Notes under the pieces: generated by a model | The model's input: the letters and a program-made list of their open reading frames with translations, nothing else | Told to the model about the DNA's origin: nothing | The model's database searches: none | In this document: positions 27,270 to 36,038 of the stretch, one piece after another | Position numbering within the stretch: the stretch's first letter is position 1 | Layout: every line of letters starts with the position of its first letter | Position numbers and translations under genes: made by a program | Assembly (NCBI GenBank): GCA_037482215.1 | Contig: CP148074.1 | Location: 558,001-622,000 of the forward strand | Reading direction: 5' to 3' | DNA: 64,000 nt | Origin: Pseudomonas mendocina | GTDB taxonomy: Bacteria > Pseudomonadota > Gammaproteobacteria > Pseudomonadales > Pseudomonadaceae

Positions 27270-27300
27270 GATTAGACCGTTTCTCTGGCGTAAAGAAAAA

Positions 27301-27332
27301 GGCGCGCCGAATGCCAATGCATTCAGCGCGCC
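27301..27332 (-). terminator. Intercistronic hairpin upstream of the dsbA-like gene
   Basis: GGCGCGC at 27301-27307 pairs with GCGCGCC at 27326-27332, and GAATGC pairs with GCATTC inside. No T run follows on the minus strand, so it may be a processing or attenuation element rather than a full terminator. Confidence 0.5.
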
Positions 27333-27340
27333 CCGGATGA

Positions 27341-27712
27341 TTAAAAGACGTTGCTGACCTTAGAGGTCTCAGGGATTTCTTGAACAATGTCCCAGTGCTC
27401 TTCGATCTTGCCGTCACGGAAGCGGAAGATATCCACAGCGACAAAGCCATTGTGCTGGCTGTTGAAAGCGTTGTGGTTGTGCAGGACAACGTAGTCGCCA
27501 TCAACAATCACACGCTTAACTTCACTCTTGAACTCCGGGTTTTCACTGAAGAAACCCTTGAAAAAGTTAATGAAAAACGGCTTGTCGGTAATCGGATCGA
27601 AAATGCTGTGGCTGACAAACTTGTCATGCAGATAATCGTCGAGATTGTCGAATACGTGGTCCTGGAAAATCTCTTTGTGGAACTTAAGAGCAACTTGTTT
27701 GTTATCGGGCAT
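27341..27712 (-). CDS. SnoaL/NTF2-like fold protein
   Basis: 123 residues. The cone-shaped NTF2-like fold is suggested by FHKEIFQDHVFDNLDDYLHDKFVSH at the start and VAVDIFRFRDGKIEEHWDIVQE near the end. Members include polyketide cyclases and dehydratases as well as binding proteins; the activity is not readable here. Same-strand context with YciI-like and DsbA-like genes. Confidence 0.8.
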   Translation of the reverse strand: MPDNKQVALKFHKEIFQDHVFDNLDDYLHDKFVSHSIFDPITDKPFFINFFKGFFSENPEFKSEVKRVIVDGDYVVLHNHNAFNSQHNGFVAVDIFRFRDGKIEEHWDIVQEIPETSKVSNVF

Positions 27713-27825
27713 GGTAAAACTCCTTAAATTTAGGGTAATAAAAACCTACAGTCAGAAGTTTCTTCTGACTCAAATGTTCGTGTTTGACTGAGGGTCGATC
27801 AGGCCAGAAATGCAGCGGTATACAA

Positions 27826-28119
27826 CTAGACGTTAAGCAGCGCCTTGTATTCGTCAGAGCCTGTGCCAAGCACCTCAACGTCATACACCGTAACGGCTGA
27901 GACGGGGTAGAGCGGGTCAGTCGCGAGTACCTTATCCAGCTCCTCACGGGGGATCGACTTTACGATAAAGAACCCACCTTCAGCGCGATTCTTTTTAGGG
28001 CCGGAGGCGATAAAAAGATCACTCTCGGCAAATTGCTTATCCATCCACTCTGTATGTGCAGGAATCAGATCTTTAACTTCACTGATGTCTTTTTGATAAG
28101 TAAGATCAACGTAATACAT
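27826..28119 (-). CDS. YciI-like protein
   Basis: 97 residues with the ferredoxin-like YCII domain: MYYVDLTYQKD, then HTEWMDKQFAESDLFIASGP (the conserved His-Asp pair region) and GGFFIVKSIPREELDKVLATDPL. Small cytoplasmic enzyme-like proteins of uncertain reaction. First gene of the three-gene operon; a GAGG ribosome site precedes it. Confidence 0.82.
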   Translation of the reverse strand: MYYVDLTYQKDISEVKDLIPAHTEWMDKQFAESDLFIASGPKKNRAEGGFFIVKSIPREELDKVLATDPLYPVSAVTVYDVEVLGTGSDEYKALLNV

Positions 28120-28321
28120 ATATCCTCCAGAGCCCGATGTGGTTACTCGGGGTCTCTATACAAGAAATAGATCAGGCTTATGTAACGCCATTGCTGTAGA
28201 AAGTTATCACCAAAGAATCACCAACTCTAATATCAAAAGTGTCCGTGACTTATCGGCTCGCAGAAGGAGTAAAATCCATATTTTGGTGTTTTTACGCCTG
28301 TGCAGAGGCCAAGTGGGGTAG

Positions 28322-28472
28322 GGTGGATGACGTTGTTTTCATCCACCAGTAGGTAGAGGAAACGCCCCGTAACACCTGCCTGCCTCCAGAACTTAGGGTG
28401 AGGGCACGCATCGTTCCGTCGCTGTGTTATTGGCTGTAATAGCGTTCCCCGGATTACGCCTGCGGCTAATCC
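28322..28472. repeat. Two hairpin-forming intergenic repeat units
   Basis: GGTGGATGA...TCATCCACC (28322-28347) and GGATTACGCC-TGC-GGCTAATCC (28451-28472) are stem-loops of the sort scattered through Pseudomonas intergenic regions. The second overlaps the last codons of the second putative immunity gene, which reads SLD-stop out of the repeat. The rest of 28120-28465 has no gene. Confidence 0.55.
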
Positions 28473-29083
28473 AGGCTACGGATAGCGCTGGCTTTACGCT
28501 CAGCCTCAGCAATTTCAGCAAAGACTTTTATGTGCTCGGCATCGGCGGGTTGGTCTGCATATACCTCACTGATGAATCTGCCAGCTATGTCGGCTCCGCT
28601 CTGAGCATCGCGTCGTATCGTGGCAACAAAGCGCCGCTGCTCAAGCTCGAGATAAAGGTAGTAGTAATCTTCGGGATCGTTGGGTTTGCTGAACGCGCTA
28701 TATGCATAGCGATAGCGTTTGGATAAATCGGGAGGGTTGTCGAGATACGCCTCCCGATTGATCTCGGGGAAGTCCTTCCTAAGCAGCGCCAGGACGGTGA
28801 AGGGGAGCTCCTTAATCTGATCTTTGGTGAATGTAAGAGGCTTGGCTCGCTGCATGGTGACATTGCTTGCGCTGCCATCCGCCTCAATATTGCGTGGCTT
28901 ATACATGCCGCTTGTGAACCACTGAGTGGCATCGAACATCTCTTCAGTGTTCCAGCCGCCGTAATACATCACCACTTTGCTGATCGCTTCATCTCTGGTG
29001 AATTTGAGGGCGACACCTACAGTAAGCAATGCAGTCAGTACCAGTAGCCATATCAATGGCTTGTGAGGCTGTAGGGCTTTCAT
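28466..29083 (-). CDS. Putative immunity protein, paralogue 2
   Basis: 205 residues from ATG 29083 (MKALQPHKPLIWLLV). An N-terminal hydrophobic helix at residues 8-27 indicates inner-membrane anchoring or export. The rest matches the next upstream gene: VMYYGGWNTEEMFDATQW, KPRNIEADGSASNVTM, DLSKRYRYAYSAF and EDYYYLYLELEQ. Its C-terminus is replaced by codons from an intergenic repeat. The position after a PAAR-linked effector gene and the tandem duplication suggest immunity to a periplasm-acting toxin; this is inference. Confidence 0.7.
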   Translation of the reverse strand: MKALQPHKPLIWLLVLTALLTVGVALKFTRDEAISKVVMYYGGWNTEEMFDATQWFTSGMYKPRNIEADGSASNVTMQRAKPLTFTKDQIKELPFTVLALLRKDFPEINREAYLDNPPDLSKRYRYAYSAFSKPNDPEDYYYLYLELEQRRFVATIRRDAQSGADIAGRFISEVYADQPADAEHIKVFAEIAEAERKASAIRSLD

Positions 29084-29135
29084 GATTTCAATGTGAAACC
29101 TGACCACTGTTCCATTGGGGGCAGCCGTTACTTTC

Positions 29136-29735
29136 CTAGCGAGCGTCGTGTTCGGCTTCTGTGATTTCAGCAAAGACTTTCATGTGCTCGGCATCGGCAG
29201 GTTGGTCAGCGTGTACTTCCTGAACATATTTTCCTGCTAACTTGTCTGGCGCTTGGGCATCCATAGAGAAGGTCACGACAAACTGTTTCTTCTGCCAATC
29301 CAGATACAGGTAGTAGTAATCCTCGGGGATATTGGGTCTGGCAAAGGCGCTGTAAGCGTAGCGGTAGCGATTGCTCAGGTCTGGTTGTGAGATGGCAAAC
29401 GCTTCAAGGTCCAGGGGGATATCAGCACTGAAGAAAGCTCCTGCCAACACAACCGGGAGCTGCTCAACCTGTTGGGAGGTTAGTTTGAGTGGCTTGTTAC
29501 GGAGCATGGTGACATTACTCGCGCTGCCATCTGCTTCAATATTGCGCGGCTTATACATGCCGTTTGTGAACCACTGAGTGGCATCGAACATTTCCTCAGT
29601 GTCCCAACCGCCGTAATACATCATGACTTTCTTAGACATTGTTCCCTCCTTAGTAGCCCAAGCGAATCCAATAAAAAGAACAGCAATAAGCGCAAGTGCA
29701 GCCAGCACGCGAGATTTGTTCAGTCCAGCTTTCAC
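29136..29735 (-). CDS. Putative immunity protein, paralogue 1
   Basis: 199 residues with an N-terminal hydrophobic helix (residues 8-27, ending near FAWATKEG). Shares VMMYYGGWDTEEMFDATQW and PNIPEDYYYLYLDW with paralogue 2. The start codon overlaps the stop of the upstream putative effector gene by 4 bases (29732-29735), so the two are translationally coupled. Coupled synthesis is the usual arrangement for effector-immunity pairs. No known immunity family was recognised. Confidence 0.75.
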   Translation of the reverse strand: MKAGLNKSRVLAALALIAVLFIGFAWATKEGTMSKKVMMYYGGWDTEEMFDATQWFTNGMYKPRNIEADGSASNVTMLRNKPLKLTSQQVEQLPVVLAGAFFSADIPLDLEAFAISQPDLSNRYRYAYSAFARPNIPEDYYYLYLDWQKKQFVVTFSMDAQAPDKLAGKYVQEVHADQPADAEHMKVFAEITEAEHDAR

Positions 29736-30763
29736 TTTGGCTTGTACTCCAATAGAGAGGCAGGAAGACCTGATGGGGTATCCCCTGCTCGGACAGGGCG
29801 AAGAGCACCTTCGGCGTCTAAAGGGTAGCCAATCTGACTTTCATAGCCGTCTCGACTTTGGGCATGCCGCGCAAGCATTTTTTCATGGTCTGATGCAGTC
29901 CTTTGAGGTGGTAATGGTGCTGACTCATTTGGGAGCAGGGCTTGTGGATTTTTGACTTTCTGTCTATGGGCGGCTAAGCGCTTCTGGTAGCTAAATAAGC
30001 GTTGAGCATGGGCTTCATGTGCTGCTTGATCGGCCTTGACTCGCTCCACCGCCTTCGCCTGCTGCGCCCGGTCGCTCGCATTGCCGTATGTGCCATCGTA
30101 GTTACTACGCCGTGGAAACGCCCACACCGAACAGCGCGTTGTATTCGCAATTAACTGCGCCAGGCTTTGGTCGTATTTTGGGTCTTCGCCTTCGCGGACC
30201 ATCACATCTGCCTGAATACCCAAGCCGGTACGGCAGGCGTAGGAATAAATCTTCCCTTTCATATCGAATGCATCTGCCTGAAGCATGCGAGCCTGGGCGT
30301 CACGCAGGCGGTAGCTATCGACCTTGCTCAACTCGTAACCGAACTCGATGCTGCCGACCAGACCATGAGCGAACATATCCAGTTGCATCACCTCGCGCTC
30401 TTTGCGGATGCGCGTGTTGATGAAGTCCAGTAGCTGCGAGATGTTGTCCAACTCGCGGTATTGAGCACCGTATTTCTTCTCGACGATGCCTTTAACAGCG
30501 TTTAGCAACGGGCGTTCGTAATCATCAATAAAGATCAGAAATATGCGCTGTACCGAGTAACTCGGCGTCGCCGCCGGATACTGTCGTAGTTGGCGGATGC
30601 CCTGATTGATGAAGCGCATTTTGTTGCCCTTCTGCCCGCGCACTTTCTCCATAAGGGTCATATGTGAGGCACCGACGACGGTGATGTAGTCGCGGGCGAG
30701 GCTGACGGGAATCTGTTTTGTAGCGTGTTCGGCGCTGGTTTTACTTTGGTGAAGTGTGGCCAT
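29732..30763 (-). CDS. Putative T6SS cargo effector with caspase-like His/Cys pattern
   Basis: 343 residues, 9 bases downstream of a PAAR gene. Residues 20-80 contain a strand-rich start (DYITVVGASHMTLMEKV, RIFLIFIDDYERPL). The striking core is LDMFAHGLVGSIEFG (His133-Gly134), then 44 residues later KIYSYACRTGLG (Cys177); an HG after a beta strand and an (A)C after the next strand is the catalytic-dyad layout of clan CD (caspase/CHAT-like) folds. The C-terminal 110 residues are charged, Pro/Gln-rich and probably disordered. The cognate immunity gene overlaps its stop. Activity is inferred, not shown; no known effector family was recognised. Confidence 0.65.
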   Translation of the reverse strand: MATLHQSKTSAEHATKQIPVSLARDYITVVGASHMTLMEKVRGQKGNKMRFINQGIRQLRQYPAATPSYSVQRIFLIFIDDYERPLLNAVKGIVEKKYGAQYRELDNISQLLDFINTRIRKEREVMQLDMFAHGLVGSIEFGYELSKVDSYRLRDAQARMLQADAFDMKGKIYSYACRTGLGIQADVMVREGEDPKYDQSLAQLIANTTRCSVWAFPRRSNYDGTYGNASDRAQQAKAVERVKADQAAHEAHAQRLFSYQKRLAAHRQKVKNPQALLPNESAPLPPQRTASDHEKMLARHAQSRDGYESQIGYPLDAEGALRPVRAGDTPSGLPASLLEYKPK

Positions 30764-30772
30764 GTTCTTTCC

Positions 30773-31300
30773 CTAGAAGCTAATCCCAAGCCCTTTCAAA
30801 TACCGGGCGGCATCTCGCCCCCAGCGTACAGTGACGGACTGCGGATCATCAGAGAACACCCGCTCGGTATTGCCATAAGCATTGGTGTAGCCGACCCGTC
30901 GCTGGCCGTCGCCGCACTCCACACAGTACAGCGCGCCTTCAACCGGCTCGCCGCTGTGCTTGTCGACCAAGCTGTATTGCTCACTGTGGCGCGGCAAAAC
31001 CTCGGGTGCGGAAAACGGTGCGTTGGAGGTTTGCGTGCCCACCAGTACATCGCCTGAGCCGGTAATAATGATCCCACCGTGGGCCGTCGCACTGCCTTGA
31101 AAAGCAATCGGCTTGCCGTTGATGAGGATATTGGGGATGCCCTGCGTGACCGCATCGCCACAGGCCGTACTGTCGCCCACACGTAACGCTGGCAGGTTAT
31201 TGATCAACACATCCGGCGAACCGGTCGTTGTCGGGTTTGTACCGTGCCCAGGTAATGGGCAGGCATCCAGATCGCTTAGACGAGCGGCAGGTTTGGCCAT
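30773..31300 (-). CDS. PAAR domain protein (T6SS spike tip)
   Basis: 175 residues. Residues 1-95 are a PAAR domain: MAKPAARLSDLDACPLPGHG, SPDVLINNLPALRVGD and GSATAHGGIIITGSGDVLVG, which forms the cone at the tip of VgrG. The C-terminal 80 residues (SLVDKHSGEPVEGALYCVEC...GYTNAYGNTERVF) look like a small beta-rich extension that may hold cargo. It heads a four-gene same-strand module with the putative effector and two putative immunity genes. No VgrG or T6SS structural gene is in the window. Confidence 0.9.
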   Translation of the reverse strand: MAKPAARLSDLDACPLPGHGTNPTTTGSPDVLINNLPALRVGDSTACGDAVTQGIPNILINGKPIAFQGSATAHGGIIITGSGDVLVGTQTSNAPFSAPEVLPRHSEQYSLVDKHSGEPVEGALYCVECGDGQRRVGYTNAYGNTERVFSDDPQSVTVRWGRDAARYLKGLGISF

Positions 31301-31655
31301 TGTTCACATCCTTGTTATGGAGGTTACATGCAGCTGGATAGATGCTGCCCCTTGTAACACCCTATGTTTCGCACTTCAGTACTGGCAATGGGCCGGATTA
31401 GAGCGATTGGACATGAAAATTAGTGTGGGACTGATACGAGTCAAACTATCGGCAGCGCCATATTTTCGAACGCTGTGACCACAACGTCAGGCGCAGCCAA
31501 CCTGTGGCCAAATCTGTTCTTGTGACTGAAACACTGGTGCAACTGAGGGAGTCTGTGCAGACTCTGTACTGCTGTGGAGGTAAGCCCAGCCTGCAAACCG
31601 GGGGGGGATGGATGCCTTTTACGTTTGAACACCAACAGGGAATTTTGGGACCACG
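31301..31655. other. Intergenic region between the PAAR module and the antiporter
   Basis: About 355 bases without a convincing gene. It must hold the promoters of the divergent PAAR and antiporter genes. A G8 run at 31600-31607 is the only notable low-complexity feature. Confidence 0.5.
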
Positions 31656-32960
31656 ATGCTTGATCTCGCTGCCGCGTTTATAACGCTGACCACGCTTCTT
31701 ACCTATCTGAACTACCGCTTTCTTAAACTGCCACCGGCAATTGGCGTGATGCTGAATGCACTGCTTTTATCGTTGGCTGTGCAGGGCATTAGCGCTGCGG
31801 GTTATCCCATTCTGGAAAAGAGTTTTATCCAGTTTTTACAGGGCATCGATTTCCATCAGGTGCTGATGACTTGGTTCCTGCCCGCGCTGCTGTTTGCTGG
31901 CGCCCTGCATGTGAACCTGGCTGACTTGAAGGAATACAAATGGCCGATTGGCTTTCTGGCCACGGTGGGCGTGGTCATCTCGACCTTCGCAGTGGGTGGC
32001 GTGGCCTATGTGTTGCTTGAAGCACTGGGCTGGCAGGTCAGCTTTATCTATTGCCTGATCTTTGGCGCGCTGATTTCCCCCACCGATCCGATTGCGGTTA
32101 TGGGCATTCTTAAAACCAGTGGTGCACCAAAACCGTTGAGCATGACCATTGTGGGTGAGTCACTGTTTAACGACGGTACGGCAGTTGTGGCGTTTGGTGT
32201 GCTGCTGGGCATCGCCGCGTTAGGGCATTCGCCCAGTGCCGGAGAAATCACCTGGCTGCTGGTGCAGGAAGGCTTTGGTGGCGTGTTGTTCGGCCTGATG
32301 GTCGGTTATGTCGGGTGCCTGATGATTAAGACCATCCATCAGCCGCAACTGACCGTAATGGTGACGCTGGCGATGGTGTTTGGTGGCGCTTCGGTTGCCT
32401 CAAAGCTGCATGTGTCTGCACCGATTTTCGCGGTGGTGGCCGGACTGGTGATGGGCAACGTGGGCCGCTTGCGCAATATGGGTGATAAAGAGCGCGAATA
32501 TGTGGATGACTTCTGGGAGCTGGTGGATGACATCCTCAACGCCCTGTTGTTCGCCCTGATCGGCCTTGAACTGCTCCTGCTGCCGATCAGCTGGCTGCAC
32601 TTCGGGGCGGCGATCCTGCTGGGCGCTGGCGTCTTGCTGTGTCGCCTGGCCGCTGTTGCGCCAGGGGTCATGCTTTTGCGTTTGATGCAGCGCAAAGGTG
32701 AGCGGCAGTTTGATAAGGGAACCATCCGTACCCTGTGCTGGGGCGGTCTGCGCGGTGGGGTTTCGGTGGCACTGGCGTTGTCGCTGCCTGCTGGCCCGGA
32801 GCGTGATGTGTTGGTGGTCATCACCTACATCATCGTGCTGGTGTCGATTCTGATTCAGGGACTGACCATCGGCCCGCTGGTGCGGACGTTGTTTGGTGAG
32901 AACAAAAAGCCGGAGCACACAGACGGCACCGCGGCGGAAGAGGCTCCGCCCGCACATTGA
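31656..32960 (+). CDS. CPA1 family Na+/H+ antiporter
   Basis: 434 residues with about 11-12 membrane helices. Signature segments are FGALISPTDPIAVMGIL (the conserved acidic and Pro residues of helix 5), VGESLFNDGTAVVAFGVLLG (the paired ND ion-binding motif) and LCWGGLRGGVSVALALSLP. Exchanges monovalent cations for protons across the inner membrane. The C-terminal cytoplasmic tail is short and charged. Divergent from the PAAR gene. Confidence 0.93.
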   Translation: MLDLAAAFITLTTLLTYLNYRFLKLPPAIGVMLNALLLSLAVQGISAAGYPILEKSFIQFLQGIDFHQVLMTWFLPALLFAGALHVNLADLKEYKWPIGFLATVGVVISTFAVGGVAYVLLEALGWQVSFIYCLIFGALISPTDPIAVMGILKTSGAPKPLSMTIVGESLFNDGTAVVAFGVLLGIAALGHSPSAGEITWLLVQEGFGGVLFGLMVGYVGCLMIKTIHQPQLTVMVTLAMVFGGASVASKLHVSAPIFAVVAGLVMGNVGRLRNMGDKEREYVDDFWELVDDILNALLFALIGLELLLLPISWLHFGAAILLGAGVLLCRLAAVAPGVMLLRLMQRKGERQFDKGTIRTLCWGGLRGGVSVALALSLPAGPERDVLVVITYIIVLVSILIQGLTIGPLVRTLFGENKKPEHTDGTAAEEAPPAH

Positions 32961-33098
32961 TTTGTTCATGCCGTGCAACGCTGCATGCCTGTAAGATTGC
33001 CGCGCTTACGACAGGAGGCGCGGCATAGTCCTGAAGTCGAGCGTAAGTGGTTGCAGAACGCCCTGATGCACCGTGCATGCTGGGCGTTTTCGGGGGCG

Positions 33099-33533
33099 TT
33101 ACTCCGGCGCCACCGTAAAACTCTTCAACTGCGCCGCCCCCTGGCGGTCTGTCTGCTGGAATTTCTCCCGTGCTTGCAGCATCAGCGGGCGGTTTTCCAA
33201 GGCCCATTGGAATAGCGCCTGGAGCGGTTTCAGCAGGCTGCAGCCAAGGTCTGTGAGGGTGTAATCGACTCGCGGCGGGATGGTGGGATAGACGGTGCGC
33301 TCGACGATGCCGTCTTGCTCCAAGCTCTTAAGTGTCAGGGTCAGCATGCGTTGGGAGATGCCACCGACCCGGCGGTGCAGTTCGTTGTAGCGCAACGGGC
33401 CATCCTGCAAGGCACTGACCACCAGTACAGTCCATTTGTCGCCAATGCGGGCCAGGGTTTCTGCCAGCGCCCGGCAGTTTTCCCCGGCGTGGGGGATGCC
33501 TGAGTCACGAACATGGGTGTCTGTATCGCTCAA
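33099..33533 (-). CDS. HxlR family transcriptional regulator
   Basis: 144 residues. The winged-helix domain is visible: CRALAETLARIGDKWTVLVVSAL (with the conserved cysteine CRA in the N-terminal helix), RYNELHRRVGGISQRMLTLTLKSLEQDGIV and PPRVDYTLTDLG. Members of this family often sense aldehydes or quinones through that cysteine. It is divergent from a pirin gene and an MDR oxidoreductase gene, which it probably controls. Confidence 0.9.
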   Translation of the reverse strand: MSDTDTHVRDSGIPHAGENCRALAETLARIGDKWTVLVVSALQDGPLRYNELHRRVGGISQRMLTLTLKSLEQDGIVERTVYPTIPPRVDYTLTDLGCSLLKPLQALFQWALENRPLMLQAREKFQQTDRQGAAQLKSFTVAPE

Positions 33534-33581
33534 AAAAGTGCCTCCTTGTTCAGTTTCATTGCGCTAACTAGTATAGCCCTA

Positions 33582-33596
33582 CGAACATTTTGTTCG
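33582..33596. promoter_or_regulatory. Palindrome in the hxlR-pirin intergenic region
   Basis: CGAACA-TTT-TGTTCG is a perfect 6-bp dyad about 50 bases upstream of the hxlR start and 175 bases upstream of the pirin start. It is a good candidate operator for the HxlR protein, although its sequence differs from the TACT/AGTA dyads described for YodB-like members. Confidence 0.45.
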
Positions 33597-33769
33597 CGAC
33601 TTGGGTGATTCGGGCACGCTGCCCTTTGTGCTATCACGCCACCGCGAATGTGTTCAAACGGCCGAGTTTTCCGATCAGTGCTTGAATGAGTCTGATCATT
33701 CAGGAACCAAAAGGGACTGGCCGTTTCGTAGCACTGGGACTGAACCCAGGCTACCGGAGGAGATGCGAT

Positions 33770-34825
33770 ATGAAAAACGCAGTATTAAATGTGACCCCTC
33801 TCACTGCACCATGGTCCGGGGCTGATCCGTTTCTGTTCTGTGCTTATCACCTGGATCATTACCCGGCCAGCGATGGCGATATGGGTGTGCCTGCTGAGGC
33901 GCTGGGCGGGCGACCTTTGGGTAGCGATTTCAGCCGCAAGAATGGCTTCAGCATGTACCACAGCGAGCGCGTGCCGGGTTTCCCGGTGCATCCGCATCGT
34001 GGCTTTGAGACGGTGTCCTTTGTGCGCAAAGGGTTTGTCGACCATGCCGACTCATTAGGGGCGACTGCCCGCTATGGCGCGGGCGATGTGCAATGGCTGA
34101 CCACCGGCAGTGGTGTCCAGCACGCGGAGATGTTTCCGCTGCTGAATGAGGATAAAGGCAATGATCTGGAGTTGTTCCAAATCTGGCTCAACCTCCCGGC
34201 GCGTAACAAGTTTGCCGAGCCTGAGTTCAAGATGCTGTGGGCGGAGCAGATCCCAGTCTGGCGTAATGTTCAGGGTGACAATGAGCAGGCCGTCAATGAC
34301 GTGACTGTGATTGCGGGTGCTTTCAAACCTGCTGACGGCGAGGTGATTGTGCCGCCCAGCCCGCCGAAAAAATCGTGGGCAGCAGATGAGGCAAACAAGC
34401 TCGCGCTGTGGTCGATTCGCTTATCTGCAGGGCAGCGCCTGACGTTGCCCGTAGAACCGGACGCCGGTGTGATGCGCATGCTGTACGTCTACGAGGCGGA
34501 TACGTTCCGTGTGGCTGACCAGCAGTTGTCCGGTAAGACTCAGGTTGAGCTGTCGGCCAGCGCCAGTGTTGAGATTGAAAACACCGGTGAGGGCCTGCTG
34601 CAGATCATGCTGATGCAGGCCAAGCCCATCGGTGAGCCGGTGGCCGCTCACGGCCCGTTTGTGATGAACAACGAGGCTGAGTTGCATCAGGCCTTTGCCG
34701 ATTATCGCCGCACTCAGTTCGGTGGTTGGTCATGGCCGAGCAATGGCCCGGTTCATTCTGCCGACTCAGGGCGTTTTGCCCGCTACCCCGGCAGCTCGGT
34801 GGACGATCGCCCGCCGGTGAAATAA
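33770..34825 (+). CDS. Pirin family protein
   Basis: 351 residues from ATG 33770, which has GGAGGAG 9-12 bases upstream; an upstream start at 33686 lacks this. The bicupin fold shows metal ligands in GFPVHPHRGFETVSFV and VQHAEMFP (His, His, Glu/His). Pirins are Fe-binding cupins; some act as quercetin 2,3-dioxygenases and others as regulators. Located next to an HxlR regulator and an MDR oxidoreductase, a common redox or electrophile-response cluster. Confidence 0.9.
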   Translation: MKNAVLNVTPLTAPWSGADPFLFCAYHLDHYPASDGDMGVPAEALGGRPLGSDFSRKNGFSMYHSERVPGFPVHPHRGFETVSFVRKGFVDHADSLGATARYGAGDVQWLTTGSGVQHAEMFPLLNEDKGNDLELFQIWLNLPARNKFAEPEFKMLWAEQIPVWRNVQGDNEQAVNDVTVIAGAFKPADGEVIVPPSPPKKSWAADEANKLALWSIRLSAGQRLTLPVEPDAGVMRMLYVYEADTFRVADQQLSGKTQVELSASASVEIENTGEGLLQIMLMQAKPIGEPVAAHGPFVMNNEAELHQAFADYRRTQFGGWSWPSNGPVHSADSGRFARYPGSSVDDRPPVK

Positions 34826-34832
34826 GCCCTTT

Positions 34833-34867
34833 GATGCCTGCTGTTTTGCAGCAGGCATCTGTCTTTT
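34833..34867 (+). terminator. Rho-independent terminator after the pirin gene
   Basis: GATGCCTGCTG-TTTTG-CAGCAGGCATC is an 11-bp perfect stem followed by TGTCTTTT. Confidence 0.85.
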
Positions 34868-34941
34868 AAGTAATCCATTCAGCCTCCCGCACGTGCTTCG
34901 GCATGGGCGTGCTGTGTGCTGCCTACAAGGAAGGTTTAATC

Positions 34942-35853
34942 ATGAGCCATGTGAATACTGTACTGACTGCCCAGAGCCACGGTGGCCCTAGGGTGCTGGA
35001 GTTTCTGACTCGGCCAATTCGCCGTCCTGCTAAGGGTGAGGTGTTGATCAAGGTGCGGGCCGCCGGGATCAACCCGATTGATGCGCGGCGTATGACAGGC
35101 GAGTTCGGTCAGGTATTGCCGCAACACTTCGGGACGGAGTTTGCAGGCGTTATCGAGCAGCTTGGCGAAGGTGTCAGCGGTTGGCAGGTTGGTGATGAGG
35201 TGCTTGGCTCCGGGGCCGGTTGTACCCATGCCAGCTATATCCTCGTGCCAGCAACCAACCTGGTCGCTAAGCCTGCATCTCTGGGCTGGGAGGTAGCCGG
35301 TTCACTGCCTGGTGTCAGCCAGACGGCCTCGACCATTCTGCGCGAGCTTGCCCTGAGTGCTCCGGCTTCTCTATTGATTCACGGAGGCGCAGGGGGGGTT
35401 GGTTCAATCGCCATTCAGCTGGCGAAGCAGCAGGGGCTGAAGGTTGTGGCAACGGCATCGGCAGCGAATCAGGACTACCTGCGTGAGCTGGGCGCTATCG
35501 CGGTTGTATATGGTGAGGGGCTGATTGAGCGCATTCGCGCCGTGCACCCTGAGCCATTTGATGCAGCGGTTGATATGGCAGGCACCGCCGAAGCGATTGA
35601 GGCCTCCCTGCAACTGGTCAAGGTCGACGGCCATATCGGCACCATCGCCGGTAAGCCAGTCGAGTCACCTCGCGTGCAGCCGATGTGGGTTAAGCGCAAC
35701 CCTGCGGATCTTCGTCGTGTTGTCGAAGGTGTGGCAAATGGCAGCCTGAGCTGGACGGTGAGCCGCACTTATCCGTTTGCTGAAGCGCGTGCAGCTTACG
35801 GGGACATTCTCAACGGCCATACCCGTGGCAAGTCAGTGCTGCTGTTTGATTAA
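34942..35853 (+). CDS. MDR family NAD(P)-dependent oxidoreductase (quinone reductase-like)
   Basis: 303 residues from ATG 34942 with AAGGAA upstream. The GroES-like domain (KGEVLIKVRAAGINPIDARR) is followed by a Rossmann domain LLIHGGAGGVGSIAIQLAKQQGLKVVAT. No zinc ligands are visible, so it fits the zinc-free quinone reductase/zeta-crystallin-like group that reduces quinones or enones with NADPH. Adjacent to pirin and HxlR, consistent with an electrophile-stress function. Confidence 0.88.
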   Translation: MSHVNTVLTAQSHGGPRVLEFLTRPIRRPAKGEVLIKVRAAGINPIDARRMTGEFGQVLPQHFGTEFAGVIEQLGEGVSGWQVGDEVLGSGAGCTHASYILVPATNLVAKPASLGWEVAGSLPGVSQTASTILRELALSAPASLLIHGGAGGVGSIAIQLAKQQGLKVVATASAANQDYLRELGAIAVVYGEGLIERIRAVHPEPFDAAVDMAGTAEAIEASLQLVKVDGHIGTIAGKPVESPRVQPMWVKRNPADLRRVVEGVANGSLSWTVSRTYPFAEARAAYGDILNGHTRGKSVLLFD

Positions 35854-36038
35854 GGCGGAAGGGGACTGTGTAACGCACGATTTGGCAGCCTGCAGACTTG
35901 TTTTTACGCAGTTAACCGATCAGCGGAGCTTTTGTCGAAGACGAAGGTGACAGAATCCGTGGAATGTTTGCGGTGCCGAGCACGCACCGCTGTCTAGGCT
36001 TTACGTCACTGTCTTTGCCATTCGCACGGAAATGCGCC

